Shown: one piece after another, positions 1-7,698 of the stretch
Numbering within the stretch: the stretch's first letter is position 1
Layout of the letters: each line of letters starts with the position of its first letter
NCBI RefSeq assembly: GCF_023910625.1
Contig: NZ_JAAVVW010000003.1
Span: 930,001 to 994,000, forward strand
Length of the DNA: 64,000 bases
Direction of reading: 5' to 3'
Source: Limnohabitans sp.
GTDB taxonomy: Bacteria > Pseudomonadota > Gammaproteobacteria > Burkholderiales > Burkholderiaceae_C
Notes under the pieces: generated by a model
What the model was told of the DNA's origin: nothing
Database searches by the model: none
What the model saw: only the letters and a program-made list of their open reading frames with translations
Translations under genes and position numbers: made by a program

Positions 1-692
1 GCCACCAAAAAACCGGCCGTGATGGCGTGCCGCCAGCGCACCTGGGTGTAGGGCACATAAAAATACAGACCACTGACACAAGCCGTCAGCAGCACAAATT
101 CAAAACTGTCGAGCAACCAACGCCACGAACCGGGCAAGACATTCACCACATCTCGCGAAGCCGTCACCACATACGAGCTGATGGCCAGGCTGCCCCCCAA
201 AAGCAATGGCCCCAGAGTGATGGCTGTCCAGTACAGCAACACCCGCTGGGGCAGGTTTCGCTGGCGCTGGACGCGCCAGATCTGCCCCAGAGTGCGCTCG
301 ATGGTGACCATCAAAAACACCGCCGACAACAGCACCGCCACCAGGCCCGCCGAACCCAGGCGGCTGGCCTTGCGGGAAAACTGGGTCAGGTAGCTCAGCA
401 CCTGGCGCGCAATGCTCTCGGGCACCAGGCTCTCAATCAGCCAGCGCTGGATCGTGTCCTGGAACTTGCCAAACACCGGAAAAGCCGAGAACACCGCCAA
501 ACCCACGGCAAACAAAGGCACCAGCGCCAACACGGTGGTAAAGGTCAGCGATCCTGCGCTGACACCCAGCCGGGCATCGCGAAAGCGCGCAGCCAGCACG
601 CCAGTCATTTGACGCCATGGGAAAACAGAGACCTCTTGCCACCAAAGGGTCATCGGGTTGCGTAAGGAGGACTTGAACAAGGCATTGGGCAT
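1..692 (-). CDS. YihY/BrkB (UPF0761) family inner-membrane protein, 3' end outside window
   Basis: About 230 codons are visible, reading leftward off the window edge. The translation is hydrophobic, with several membrane segments and family-like stretches (SAGSLTFTTVLALVPLFAVG near the N-terminus, then TIERTLGQIWRVQRQR). This fits the YihY/UPF0761 family, formerly called RNase BN or virulence factor BrkB; its molecular role is unsettled. The start at 692 is the longest; in-frame ATGs at 653 and 620 are alternatives. It is divergent from the DUF2069 gene at 714, so both promoters must lie in a very short or overlapping space. Family assignment is good; start and function are uncertain. Confidence 0.8.
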   Translation of the reverse strand, partial: MPNALFKSSLRNPMTLWWQEVSVFPWRQMTGVLAARFRDARLGVSAGSLTFTTVLALVPLFAVGLAVFSAFPVFGKFQDTIQRWLIESLVPESIARQVLSYLTQFSRKASRLGSAGLVAVLLSAVFLMVTIERTLGQIWRVQRQRNLPQRVLLYWTAITLGPLLLGGSLAISSYVVTASRDVVNVLPGSWRWLLDSFEFVLLTACVSGLYFYVPYTQVRWRHAITAGFLV

Positions 693-713
693 GCCCGGTA
701 TGATGCCATCGCC

Positions 714-1166
714 ATGAACCTCAACGACCCCAGCCCTTCTTTGCCTTCCAACCCTTCCCCCGAAAAAGCCCGCCCCGAAGGCCTGGACTGGACCCGCTGG
801 CTGGCGGTCGGCAGCCTGGTCGGGCTGATCGCCCTGGGCCTGGCCTGGGAGCTGTGGCTGGCTCCGCTGCGTGAAGGCGGCTCGTGGTGGGCCATCAAGG
901 TGTTGCCGCTGTGCATTCCAATTGCGGGCTTGTTGAAAAAACGCATGTACACCTACCGCTGGGTCAGCTTGTTGGTCTGGCTCTATTTCACGGAAGGCGT
1001 GGTACGCGCTTGGAGCGATGCCTGGCCCTCGTCGGGTCTGGCCATGCTGCAAACCCTGTTGTGCACCAGTTTGTTTGTGGCCTGCGCGATGCATGTGCGC
1101 ATCCGTTTCAAGGCAGCCAAAGCGACGGGCAACTTTGTGCCGGTGCCCAGAGACGGATTGCCATGA
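714..1166 (+). CDS. DUF2069 family membrane protein
   Basis: A 150-residue protein with a Pro/Ser-rich N-terminus followed by four likely membrane segments (WLAVGSLVGLIALGLAWELW, IKVLPLCIPIAGLL, WVSLLVWLYFTEGVVRAW, LLCTSLFVACAMHV). The block LCIPIAGLLKKRMYTYRW with YFTEGVVRAW is typical of DUF2069. The family has no known biochemical role. Its stop overlaps the start of the next gene by four bases (ATGA), so the two are probably translationally coupled. Confidence 0.85.
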   Translation: MNLNDPSPSLPSNPSPEKARPEGLDWTRWLAVGSLVGLIALGLAWELWLAPLREGGSWWAIKVLPLCIPIAGLLKKRMYTYRWVSLLVWLYFTEGVVRAWSDAWPSSGLAMLQTLLCTSLFVACAMHVRIRFKAAKATGNFVPVPRDGLP

Positions 1167-2593
1167 CCCAGACACTGCTGAATCAATTTCGTCAAATTTG
1201 TGGCGATGTACACGTCTTGACCCATGACGACCCCACAACAGACTTGAGCCCCTGGGAACAAGACTGGCGCAAACGCGTCAAGGGCCGAGCCCTTGCCGTG
1301 GTGCGCCCTGGCAACACGGCCGAAGTGGCCGCCGTGGTCAAGGCCTGCGCACCAGCGGGCACGCCCATCGTGCCTCAAGGCGGCAACACCGGGCTGGTGG
1401 TGGGCAGCGTACCCGACGGCTCTGGCACACAAATCGTCCTGAGCATGACCCGCATGAACGCGGTGCGCACCATCGACCCGGCCAACCTGACGATCACAGT
1501 CGAGGCCGGTTGTGTGCTGCAAAACCTTCATGTCGTTGCTGAGAATGCCGGATTTTTGTTCCCCCTGAGTTTGGGGGCGGAGGGCAGCTGCACCATCGGC
1601 GGCAACCTGGGCACCAACGCGGGCGGCACACAAGTGATTCGCTACGGCAACACCCGCGAACTCTGCTTGGGCCTGGAGGTCGTCACCGCGCAAGGCGATA
1701 TCTGGCATGGCCTGACCGGCCTGCGCAAGGACAACACCGGCTACGACCTGCGCAACCTGATGATCGGCAGCGAAGGCACGCTGGGCATCATCACTGCCGC
1801 CACCCTGAAGCTCTACCCCCTGCCCGCCGCGCAGCTGACCGCCTGGGCTGCTGTGCCTAGCATGGAAGCGGCGGTGCAACTGCTGGGTCTGGCGCACCAG
1901 CGCCTGGGGCCGGGCCTGACGGGCTTTGAGGTCATGGGCCAATTTGCCCTCAGCCTGGTCGACAAGCACTATACCCATCTGCGCGTGCCGCTGTGGCAAA
2001 CATCACCCTGGTGCGTGCTGCTGGAAAACTCCGACAGCGAAAACGAAGCGCATGCGCGCAGCCAGTTTGAAGCCCTGCTGGAGGTAGCACTGGAAGCCGG
2101 TTGCGTGACCGATGCCGTGGTCGCCGAAAACCTGACGCAAGCCAAAGGCCTGTGGCACATCCGCGAAAGCATCACCCTGGCCCAGGTGCAAGAAGGCCTG
2201 AACATCAAACACGACATCAGCCTTCCGGTCTCACTGATTGCGGCCTTTGTGACCGAGACAGATGCCCTGCTTGCCCGCGAGGTGCCCGGTGTGCGCATGG
2301 TGGACTTTGGTCACCTCGGTGACGGCAACCTGCACTACAACGTGCAAGCGCCCGAAGGGGCCGACGGCCAAGCCTTTTTGCGCGACTTCGAAGACCAGGT
2401 GAACACCCTGGTGTTTGACCAGGTGCTCAAATTCAAGGGCTCGATCAGCGCCGAGCACGGCGTGGGAGAGCTGAAAGTGGGCAAGCTGCCGATGTACAAG
2501 GATGCCACGGCCATGGCGATGATGCGCGCTGTCAAGCAGGCGCTGGACCCCCAGAACCTGCTCAACCCGGGGCGCGTCCTAGATAGGTTGTGA
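1163..2593 (+). CDS. FAD-binding oxidoreductase, GlcD/D-2-hydroxyacid dehydrogenase type
   Basis: A 476-residue flavoprotein. The N-terminal FAD_binding_4 domain shows PGNTAEVAAVV and PQGGNTGLVVGSVPDG, and the C-terminal FAD-oxidase domain shows DFGHLGDGNLHYN and HGVGELKVGKL. Members oxidise D-lactate, glycolate or D-2-hydroxyglutarate and pass electrons to the respiratory chain; the exact substrate cannot be read from sequence. The frame is open further upstream, but the ATG at 1163 overlaps the DUF2069 stop and begins just before conserved sequence, so I chose it. Confidence 0.88.
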   Translation: MTQTLLNQFRQICGDVHVLTHDDPTTDLSPWEQDWRKRVKGRALAVVRPGNTAEVAAVVKACAPAGTPIVPQGGNTGLVVGSVPDGSGTQIVLSMTRMNAVRTIDPANLTITVEAGCVLQNLHVVAENAGFLFPLSLGAEGSCTIGGNLGTNAGGTQVIRYGNTRELCLGLEVVTAQGDIWHGLTGLRKDNTGYDLRNLMIGSEGTLGIITAATLKLYPLPAAQLTAWAAVPSMEAAVQLLGLAHQRLGPGLTGFEVMGQFALSLVDKHYTHLRVPLWQTSPWCVLLENSDSENEAHARSQFEALLEVALEAGCVTDAVVAENLTQAKGLWHIRESITLAQVQEGLNIKHDISLPVSLIAAFVTETDALLAREVPGVRMVDFGHLGDGNLHYNVQAPEGADGQAFLRDFEDQVNTLVFDQVLKFKGSISAEHGVGELKVGKLPMYKDATAMAMMRAVKQALDPQNLLNPGRVLDRL

Positions 2594-2811
2594 TGGCGGG
2601 TCTGGCCGCCGCTTGAAGGTCGGACATCTCTTCAAAAAACTCATCAGTCCGTGATGTGTCAACGAGCTGTCTCATGGCATAGCCGCCATGACGTGTCCTG
2701 GCCCACAGACCTTGGCCGCTGGAGCTTCTATGCTGAACTGACTGGAGTGACCTTTGCCCGAGCGGCCAAAGGACAACTCGAGTGTTCATCTCACCCACAA
2801 GGAGTTCAGCG

Positions 2812-3045
2812 ATGCAAAAGACACATTCTCCAAACCGCCTCTTGAGCACAGCCGCACTGGCGCTTCTGGCCTTGGGCCAGAGCGCCTGCTCCGGCATGAC
2901 GCAACAGGAAAGAAACACCGCGATCGGCGCTGGCGTGGGTGCCATCGGGGGCTCGATTCTGACGGGGGGCAGCACAGCAGGCACCGTCGGTGGCGCTGCC
3001 GTGGGCGGTGTGATTGGTCACGAAATCGACAAAAACAAAAAGTGA
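2812..3045 (+). CDS. small glycine-zipper lipoprotein (OsmB/YMGG-like)
   Basis: A 77-residue protein with a signal peptide ending at a lipobox-like GQSAC, then a Gly-rich two-helix segment (AIGAGVGAIGGSILTGG, VGGAAVGGVIGHEIDK) typical of glycine-zipper envelope proteins. The ATG at 2812 follows AAGGAG at 2799-2804; an upstream in-frame start at 2782 lacks this site and would spoil the signal peptide. It heads a group of three small envelope genes (with 3055 and 3404), which suggests a shared stress role. The upstream gap 2594-2811 holds no other gene I can support. Confidence 0.75.
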   Translation: MQKTHSPNRLLSTAALALLALGQSACSGMTQQERNTAIGAGVGAIGGSILTGGSTAGTVGGAAVGGVIGHEIDKNKK

Positions 3046-3054
3046 GTCACCGCC

Positions 3055-3201
3055 ATGCTTGAAACCATTGCGATTATCCTGGTCGTCCTGTGGCTCGCGG
3101 GCCTGGTGTCCTCCTACACCATGGGTGGACTGATCCACATCCTGCTGGTCATTGCCATCGTGGTCATCCTGGTGCGTTTGATTCAGGGCAAACGCCTTTG
3201 A
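3055..3201 (+). CDS. Lmo0937/DUF5670-type small membrane protein
   Basis: A 48-codon gene starting 9 bases after the glycine-zipper stop. The product has two closely spaced hydrophobic helices (ETIAIILVVLWLAGLVSS and GLIHILLVIAIVVILVRLI) joined by YTMG and ends in a basic tail. The arrangement LxxIAIILVxLWxLGxxxxxTxGGxIHxLLVIAxxxxLxRLI matches the lmo0937/DUF5670 family as I remember it. Its role is unknown; it is often seen near stress-response genes. The short length but strong family pattern supports a real gene. Confidence 0.75.
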   Translation: MLETIAIILVVLWLAGLVSSYTMGGLIHILLVIAIVVILVRLIQGKRL

Positions 3202-3210
3202 CCCGACAGC

Positions 3211-3272
3211 GCTGGCGGCTTGTACGCCAGCATGCGCGTGCGCGGCTTTGCCATGCGTCCCGTTGTGGCATG
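3211..3272 (+). terminator. two hairpins after the small membrane protein gene
   Basis: GCTGGCG (3211-3217) pairs perfectly with CGCCAGC (3225-3231), and GCCATGC (3248-3254) pairs with GCATGGC (3266-3272). A run of seven T occurs at about 3289-3295, too far from either stem for a textbook intrinsic terminator. They may still end or stabilise the upstream transcript. Confidence 0.35.
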
Positions 3273-3403
3273 GCGCACCGACATAGGCTGTTTTTTTATC
3301 TATCCTGACCCAACTTGAAAGAATGACTGCAAAGCAAAAAATTCAAGCATGGGGTCAAGCTTTGGTTTGGCCAAATAGACAGATTGAAAGACAGGACTAC
3401 AAA

Positions 3404-3718
3404 ATGACCAGAAAAACCACTTGGGCTACCTTGGCCGCCACTTTGATGATGGTGTTGGCCTCTGGTTGCGCTGTCACAAGAGGGCAGGAATCGGTTGGTG
3501 CCTACATCGACGACACAGGGATCACCACCTCGATCAAATCACGTTTTTTTGAAGACAAAGACGTGGCAGGGTCGTCCATCAGCGTGGAAACCCTGAAAGG
3601 CACTGTGATGTTGTCTGGCTTTGCCAAAAGCGCACTCGAGCGCAACAAGGCCGAGACCATCGCACGCGGTGTCAAGGGTGTGACTTCGGTGAAAAACGAA
3701 ATCGCCATCCGTCCATGA
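3404..3718 (+). CDS. BON-domain lipoprotein
   Basis: A 104-residue protein: signal peptide with lipobox LASGC (cysteine near residue 22), then one BON domain (DDTGITTSIKSRFFEDKDV, SISVETLKGTVMLSGFAKS, AETIARGVKGVTSVKNEI). BON domains are thought to bind phospholipid or envelope surfaces and recur in osmotic-shock proteins such as OsmY. A longer open frame starts at 3323, but only the ATG at 3404 gives a clean signal peptide. With the two small genes upstream it forms a likely envelope-stress cluster. Confidence 0.82.
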   Translation: MTRKTTWATLAATLMMVLASGCAVTRGQESVGAYIDDTGITTSIKSRFFEDKDVAGSSISVETLKGTVMLSGFAKSALERNKAETIARGVKGVTSVKNEIAIRP

Positions 3719-3913
3719 GCCGTGCGCATGGGCTGTTGATGGCGCTGGGTTGCGGTCGTTTTTACAGGCCGCCGAGACCGCTAAAAACAATCGTCAAAGG
3801 ATTTGCGATTTGGTTGCGGCTTGTGGATCGCAGTTTTCAGACCTTTGCTGCCTGACCAGAATCGATTGGTCGGCCTAGCATGGCGCTTGGCGGGTGCCTT
3901 AAACTTGGGGCCC

Positions 3914-4761
3914 ATGACAAGCCTTGCCCCACCACGCCCCATCCGCAGCCAATACGAAGACTTCATGCGCCATGTCTACACGACCGGTGTGCAAAAAGGT
4001 GACCGCACCGGCACCGGCACGCGCAGCGTGTTTGGCCACCAAATGCGTTTTGACCTGAATGAAGGCTTTCCGCTGGTCACCACCAAAAAGGTATTTTTAC
4101 GGGCCATCATCGTGGAGCTGCTGTGGTTTTTGCGCGGCGACAGCAACTGTGAAATGGCTGCAAGAACGCGGCTGCACCGATCTGGGACGAATGGGCGCGC
4201 GAAGACGGTGACCTGGGTCCGGTCTATGGTGTGCAGTGGCGTAACTGGCCCACCCCGGTGGCGGCCACATCGACCAGATCCAGCAGGTCATGGACACGCT
4301 CCAAAACAACCCCGACAGTCCGCCGCATCATCGTGAGCGCATGGAACGTGGCCGAGCTGGACAAAATGGCATTGATGCCCTGCCATGCGTTCTTTCAGTT
4401 CTATGTCGCGCCGCCGCAAAACCCTGGCGAAAAAGCCAAACTCAGCTGCCAGCTGTACCAGCGCAGCGCCGACATCTTCTTGGGCGTGCCCTTCAACATC
4501 GCCAGCTACACCCTGCTGACGCACATGATCGCGCAGCAGTGCGACATGGACGTGGGCGACTTCATCTGGACGGGTGGCGATTGCCACATCTATGCCAACC
4601 ACCATGAACAGGTCGAGCTGCAGCTGAGTCGCACGCCCATGGCTTACCCCACGCTGAACATCAAGCGCAAGCCCTCCTCCATTTTTGATTACGCATACGA
4701 AGACTTTGAGGTGCTGGGCTATGAGCACCATCCGGCCATCAAAGCACCTGTGGCTGTTTGA
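3914..4761 (+). pseudogene. thyA: thymidylate synthase, broken by four single-base indels as given
   Basis: ThyA makes dTMP from dUMP using methylene-tetrahydrofolate. The N-terminal frame is intact up to [10 protein letters not shown]; the C-terminal frame from about 4321 contains the catalytic [10 protein letters not shown] and reads to the stop at 4761. Between them the frame must change four times to keep family sequence: extra T at 4148, extra G at 4179, a missing A between 4258 and 4259, and an extra C at about 4320. With these repaired, ThyA motifs ([17 protein letters not shown]) read through. folA follows 11 bases later. Clustered indels in a conserved gene suggest consensus error more than true decay; I cannot exclude decay. 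Confidence 0.85.
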
Positions 4762-4772
4762 GACCAGACCGA

Positions 4773-5267
4773 ATGAAACTGCACCTGATTTATGCCCGCT
4801 CCCGCAACGGCACGATCGGCAAAGAAGGGCAAATGCCTTGGCACCTGCCTGAAGACCTGGCGCACTTCAAGCGCGTCACCCTCGGCCAGCCGGTCATCAT
4901 GGGCCGCAAGACTTGGGACTCGCTGCCAGCACGTTTCCGACCCCTGCCGGGACGCGTCAACATCGTGATCACCCGCCAGAGCAACTGGCGTTGCGAGGGG
5001 GCATTGCGTGCAGCCTCCATGGATGACGCCATGCACCTGTGTGGCGATGTGCCCGATGCCTGGATCATGGGCGGGGCGGAGATTTACCGCCAAGCCGAGC
5101 CACTGGCCTGCACCGCGGTCGTGACTGAGATCGATGCCGACTTTGAAGGCGATGCCTTTGCGCCCACACTGACTTCAGGCTGGCAAGAGGTCCAGCGTGA
5201 AAGACACACCTCCGCCAGCGGCTTGGGTTTTGCGTTTGTCACCTACCAACACCCCCGCACCCCATGA
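4773..5267 (+). CDS. folA: dihydrofolate reductase
   Basis: A 164-residue DHFR. The N-terminal block LIYARSRNGTIGKEGQMPWHLPED includes the usual MPWHLPED active-site loop, followed by VIMGRKTWDSLP (NADPH binding), GRVNIVITRQ and WIMGGAEIYRQ. It regenerates tetrahydrofolate consumed by ThyA, which is encoded immediately upstream. Start at 4773 rather than the in-frame codon at 4758, because family members begin just before the LIYA strand. Its stop overlaps the xth start by four bases (ATGA). Confidence 0.95.
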   Translation: MKLHLIYARSRNGTIGKEGQMPWHLPEDLAHFKRVTLGQPVIMGRKTWDSLPARFRPLPGRVNIVITRQSNWRCEGALRAASMDDAMHLCGDVPDAWIMGGAEIYRQAEPLACTAVVTEIDADFEGDAFAPTLTSGWQEVQRERHTSASGLGFAFVTYQHPRTP

Positions 5268-6046
5268 AACTTGCCACCTGGAACGTCAACTCGCTGTCCG
5301 TGCGTCTGCCGCAAGTGCTGGACTGGCTGGCCGCCAACCCCACTGAGGTGCTGGCGCTGCAAGAGCTCAAACTGACCGACGACAAGTTCCCTGCCGCTGC
5401 GTTTGCCGAGGCCGGTTACCAGGCGCAATGGTTTGGCCAAAAAACCTACAACGGCGTGGCGCTGATCTCCAAAACCGAAGGCGCGGACGTGGTCAAAAAC
5501 ATCCCCGGCTTTGCAGACGACATGTCGCGAGTGATTGCTGCCACCTACCCCGATGGCGCGGGTGGCACGGTGCGAGTCATCGGCGCGTATTTTCCCAACG
5601 GCCAAGCACCGGACAGCGACAAATTCGTCTACAAAATGCGCTGGCTCGACGCCCTGCGTGACTGGGTGGGCAGCCAGATGCAACAGCACCAAAATCTGGT
5701 GCTGCTGGGCGACTACAACATCACCTTTGACGAACTCGACATGTGGGACCCGGTGGCGCTGGCGGGCACCATCCACTGCACCGTGGCAGAGCGTGAAAAA
5801 CTTCAGGCCCTGACCGATTTGGGCCTGACCGACAGCTTCCGGCTGTTTGAGCAACCCGAAAAAAGCTACAGCTGGTGGGATTACCGCGAGTTCGCGTTCC
5901 GCCGCAACCGGGGTCTGCGCATCGACCACATCCTGATTTCAGAGGCACTCAAATCCCGCGCCAGCGCCTGCGTGATCGACCGCGCCCCGCGCAAGAACGA
6001 GCGCCCCAGCGACCACGCGCCTGTGGTGTTGACGCTGGGCTTGTAG
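5264..6046 (+). CDS. xthA: exodeoxyribonuclease III / AP endonuclease
   Basis: A 260-residue member of the Xth class of the endonuclease/exonuclease/phosphatase fold. Visible motifs are KLATWNVNSL at the start, LALQELK (metal-binding Glu), YFPNGQ, LLGDYNIT (catalytic Asp-Asn), IDHIL and the terminal SDHAPV (catalytic Asp-His). It cleaves at abasic sites and removes 3' blocking groups in base-excision repair. The start overlaps the folA stop, suggesting thyA-folA-xth co-transcription. Full length for the family. Confidence 0.93.
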   Translation: MKLATWNVNSLSVRLPQVLDWLAANPTEVLALQELKLTDDKFPAAAFAEAGYQAQWFGQKTYNGVALISKTEGADVVKNIPGFADDMSRVIAATYPDGAGGTVRVIGAYFPNGQAPDSDKFVYKMRWLDALRDWVGSQMQQHQNLVLLGDYNITFDELDMWDPVALAGTIHCTVAEREKLQALTDLGLTDSFRLFEQPEKSYSWWDYREFAFRRNRGLRIDHILISEALKSRASACVIDRAPRKNERPSDHAPVVLTLGL

Positions 6047-6114
6047 GCGCAGCTTCCTCGCGGCGAGTGTCTGCCCTTGTTGAAGCACTTTCGCGGCGGA
6101 GGTGCCGCACCTAC
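6043..6114. repeat. imperfect palindromic intergenic element (REP-like)
   Basis: The arm beginning GTAGGCGCAGC at 6043 and the arm ending GTGCCGCACCTAC at 6114 are imperfect inverted copies, with CCTCGCGGCGA opposite TCGCGGCGGAGG. The element begins inside the xth stop codon, as extragenic palindromes often do. It has no T-run, so it is a weak intrinsic terminator at best. No second copy was noticed in the window, so the REP label is tentative. Confidence 0.45.
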
Positions 6115-6288
6115 CTGTTCCACAGCCGCGGAACGCTTCCTGGCAAGCCCCACATCTCATGCCGTCGCGCTGACCTCACTTGTTTGAGCAGTTGAAAGGC
6201 CCGCCACATCTTGAGCAGCCAGCCCGGCGCTATCTTTCATGCAGACCCCTGTGCGGAGTCTTCTTGTTAGTAAAACCTATGACATACT

Positions 6289-6346
6289 TTGTCAAAAATT
6301 GGTTGTATTAAATATCCGTTCAAGTGCATTGACGATGCCTTGAACG
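6289..6346 (+). promoter_or_regulatory. putative promoter and operator of the accessory island
   Basis: The gap 6047-6384 becomes AT-rich in its last 120 bases. A possible -35 TTGACG lies at 6329-6334 with a weak -10 CATACC at 6352-6357 (17-base spacing); an alternative -35 TTGTCA is at 6289. A strong inverted repeat, CGTTCAAG (6317-6324) with CTTGAACG (6339-6346), has a second inner pair GCAT (6326-6329) and ATGC (6335-6338). It covers the better -35, as a repressor site would. The first island gene starts at 6385. No other gene is seen in the gap. Confidence 0.4.
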
Positions 6347-6384
6347 CCTAACATACCTCTGTCGCCCACCCTCTTGCAAAACCC

Positions 6385-7677
6385 ATGAGCACACCCATCC
6401 TGCGCCCGCGTGAGCGCGATGCATTGATCCAATCCCTACGCGCCGGTGTCACGCCGTTGTTGGGTGCCAAACACATACAAGTAGGCCGCGACGCCGAAAT
6501 GGCCGCGATGGAAACCAGCCTTGACCGCATGGCCAGCGGGGACAGCGTTTTCAAACTGGTGGTGGGTGAATACGGTGCTGGCAAAACCTTTTTCATGAAC
6601 GTGGTGCGCGGCAGCGCGATGGAACGCCAACTCGTGGTGGCCCACGCTGACCTCAACCCAAGCCGCCGCCTGCACGCTACTGGCGGCGAAGCGCGCAGCT
6701 TGTATGCCGAGCTGATGAAAAACTTGGCGACCCGTGTCAAGCCCGACGGCGGGGCACTGGCCACTGTGGTTGAAAAATTCATCACCACCGCCGTGGCGCA
6801 AGCCCGGCAAACCGGAGCCAAGCCCGAAGACGTCATTCACGAAAAGCTGGCACGGCTGAGTGAACTGGTGATGGGCTACGACTTTGCCACCGTTATTGCC
6901 GCGTATTGGCGTGCGTATGAAACAGGCAACGACACACTGAAAGACAACGCCATACGCTGGCTGCGCGGCGAGTTCACTGCCAAAACCGATGCCCGCAAAG
7001 CCCTGGGCGTGCGCGAAATCATTGACGATGCCGCCGTTTACGACCAGCTCAAGCTCATGGCCACGTTCAGCCGGCTGGCGGGCTATCAGGGCTTGCTGGT
7101 GTGCATTGACGAGCTGGTCAACCTGTACAAACTCGCCAACAGCCAGGCCAGAAACAACAACTACGAACAAATCCTGCGCATTCTTAACGACTTGGAACAA
7201 GGCACCGCCCAAGGGCTGGGCGTGCTGCTGGGTGGCACACCCGAACTGCTGATGGACCCACGGCGGGGCCTGTACAGCTACCCAGCGCTGCAATCGCGCC
7301 TGGCCGACAACCCATTTGCGCGTGGCGACTGGATGGACTTGACCGGCCCCGTGCTGCGCTTGGGCACGCTGGGGCGCGAACATTTCATGGCGCTGCTGCG
7401 CAAAGTGCAGGCGGTGTACCAGCACGGGCAACCCGAGCACACCCACCTGCCCCCAGAAGCTATACCCGCCTTCATGCAGCACTGCGAACAACGCATAGGC
7501 GAAGCCACCTTTCGCACCCCGCGAACCACCATCACGGCATTCCTTGGCCTGCTGGCGGTGCTGGAGCAAAACCCTGGGGCGGCGTGGCAGACGTTATTGC
7601 AGCAAACGCAAGTGGATATTGCGAAAGCAGTAGATGCCCCTCATTCCGGCGATGAACTGTCGGATTTGATTCTTTAA
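6385..7677 (+). CDS. BrxD-like (DUF2791) P-loop ATPase of the accessory island
   Basis: A 430-residue ATP-binding protein. Walker A is GEYGAGKT at residues 61-68 and Walker B is LLVCIDEL at about 237-244. The opening pattern (IQVGRD, FKLVVGEYGAGKTFFMN), the mid-region GARSLYAEL-like block and the late GGTPELLMDPRRGLYSYPAL are those of the DUF2791 family, which includes BrxD of type 2 BREX systems. The family is thought to load or energise DNA-processing partners. A helicase typical of the same systems lies 3.4 kb downstream at 11080. No methylase, PglZ or kinase gene is present, so this is not a full BREX locus. Base composition is close to the chromosome. Confidence 0.82.
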   Translation: MSTPILRPRERDALIQSLRAGVTPLLGAKHIQVGRDAEMAAMETSLDRMASGDSVFKLVVGEYGAGKTFFMNVVRGSAMERQLVVAHADLNPSRRLHATGGEARSLYAELMKNLATRVKPDGGALATVVEKFITTAVAQARQTGAKPEDVIHEKLARLSELVMGYDFATVIAAYWRAYETGNDTLKDNAIRWLRGEFTAKTDARKALGVREIIDDAAVYDQLKLMATFSRLAGYQGLLVCIDELVNLYKLANSQARNNNYEQILRILNDLEQGTAQGLGVLLGGTPELLMDPRRGLYSYPALQSRLADNPFARGDWMDLTGPVLRLGTLGREHFMALLRKVQAVYQHGQPEHTHLPPEAIPAFMQHCEQRIGEATFRTPRTTITAFLGLLAVLEQNPGAAWQTLLQQTQVDIAKAVDAPHSGDELSDLIL

Positions 7678-7698
7678 AAATTATTCGGGGACGCTGAG

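Noticed and set aside
4148..4320. Programmed ribosomal frameshifting in thyA, or likewise in nuoL and the transglutaminase genes
   Set aside because: Several shifts in different contexts, no slippery heptamer and no downstream structure; indel errors explain the pattern more simply.
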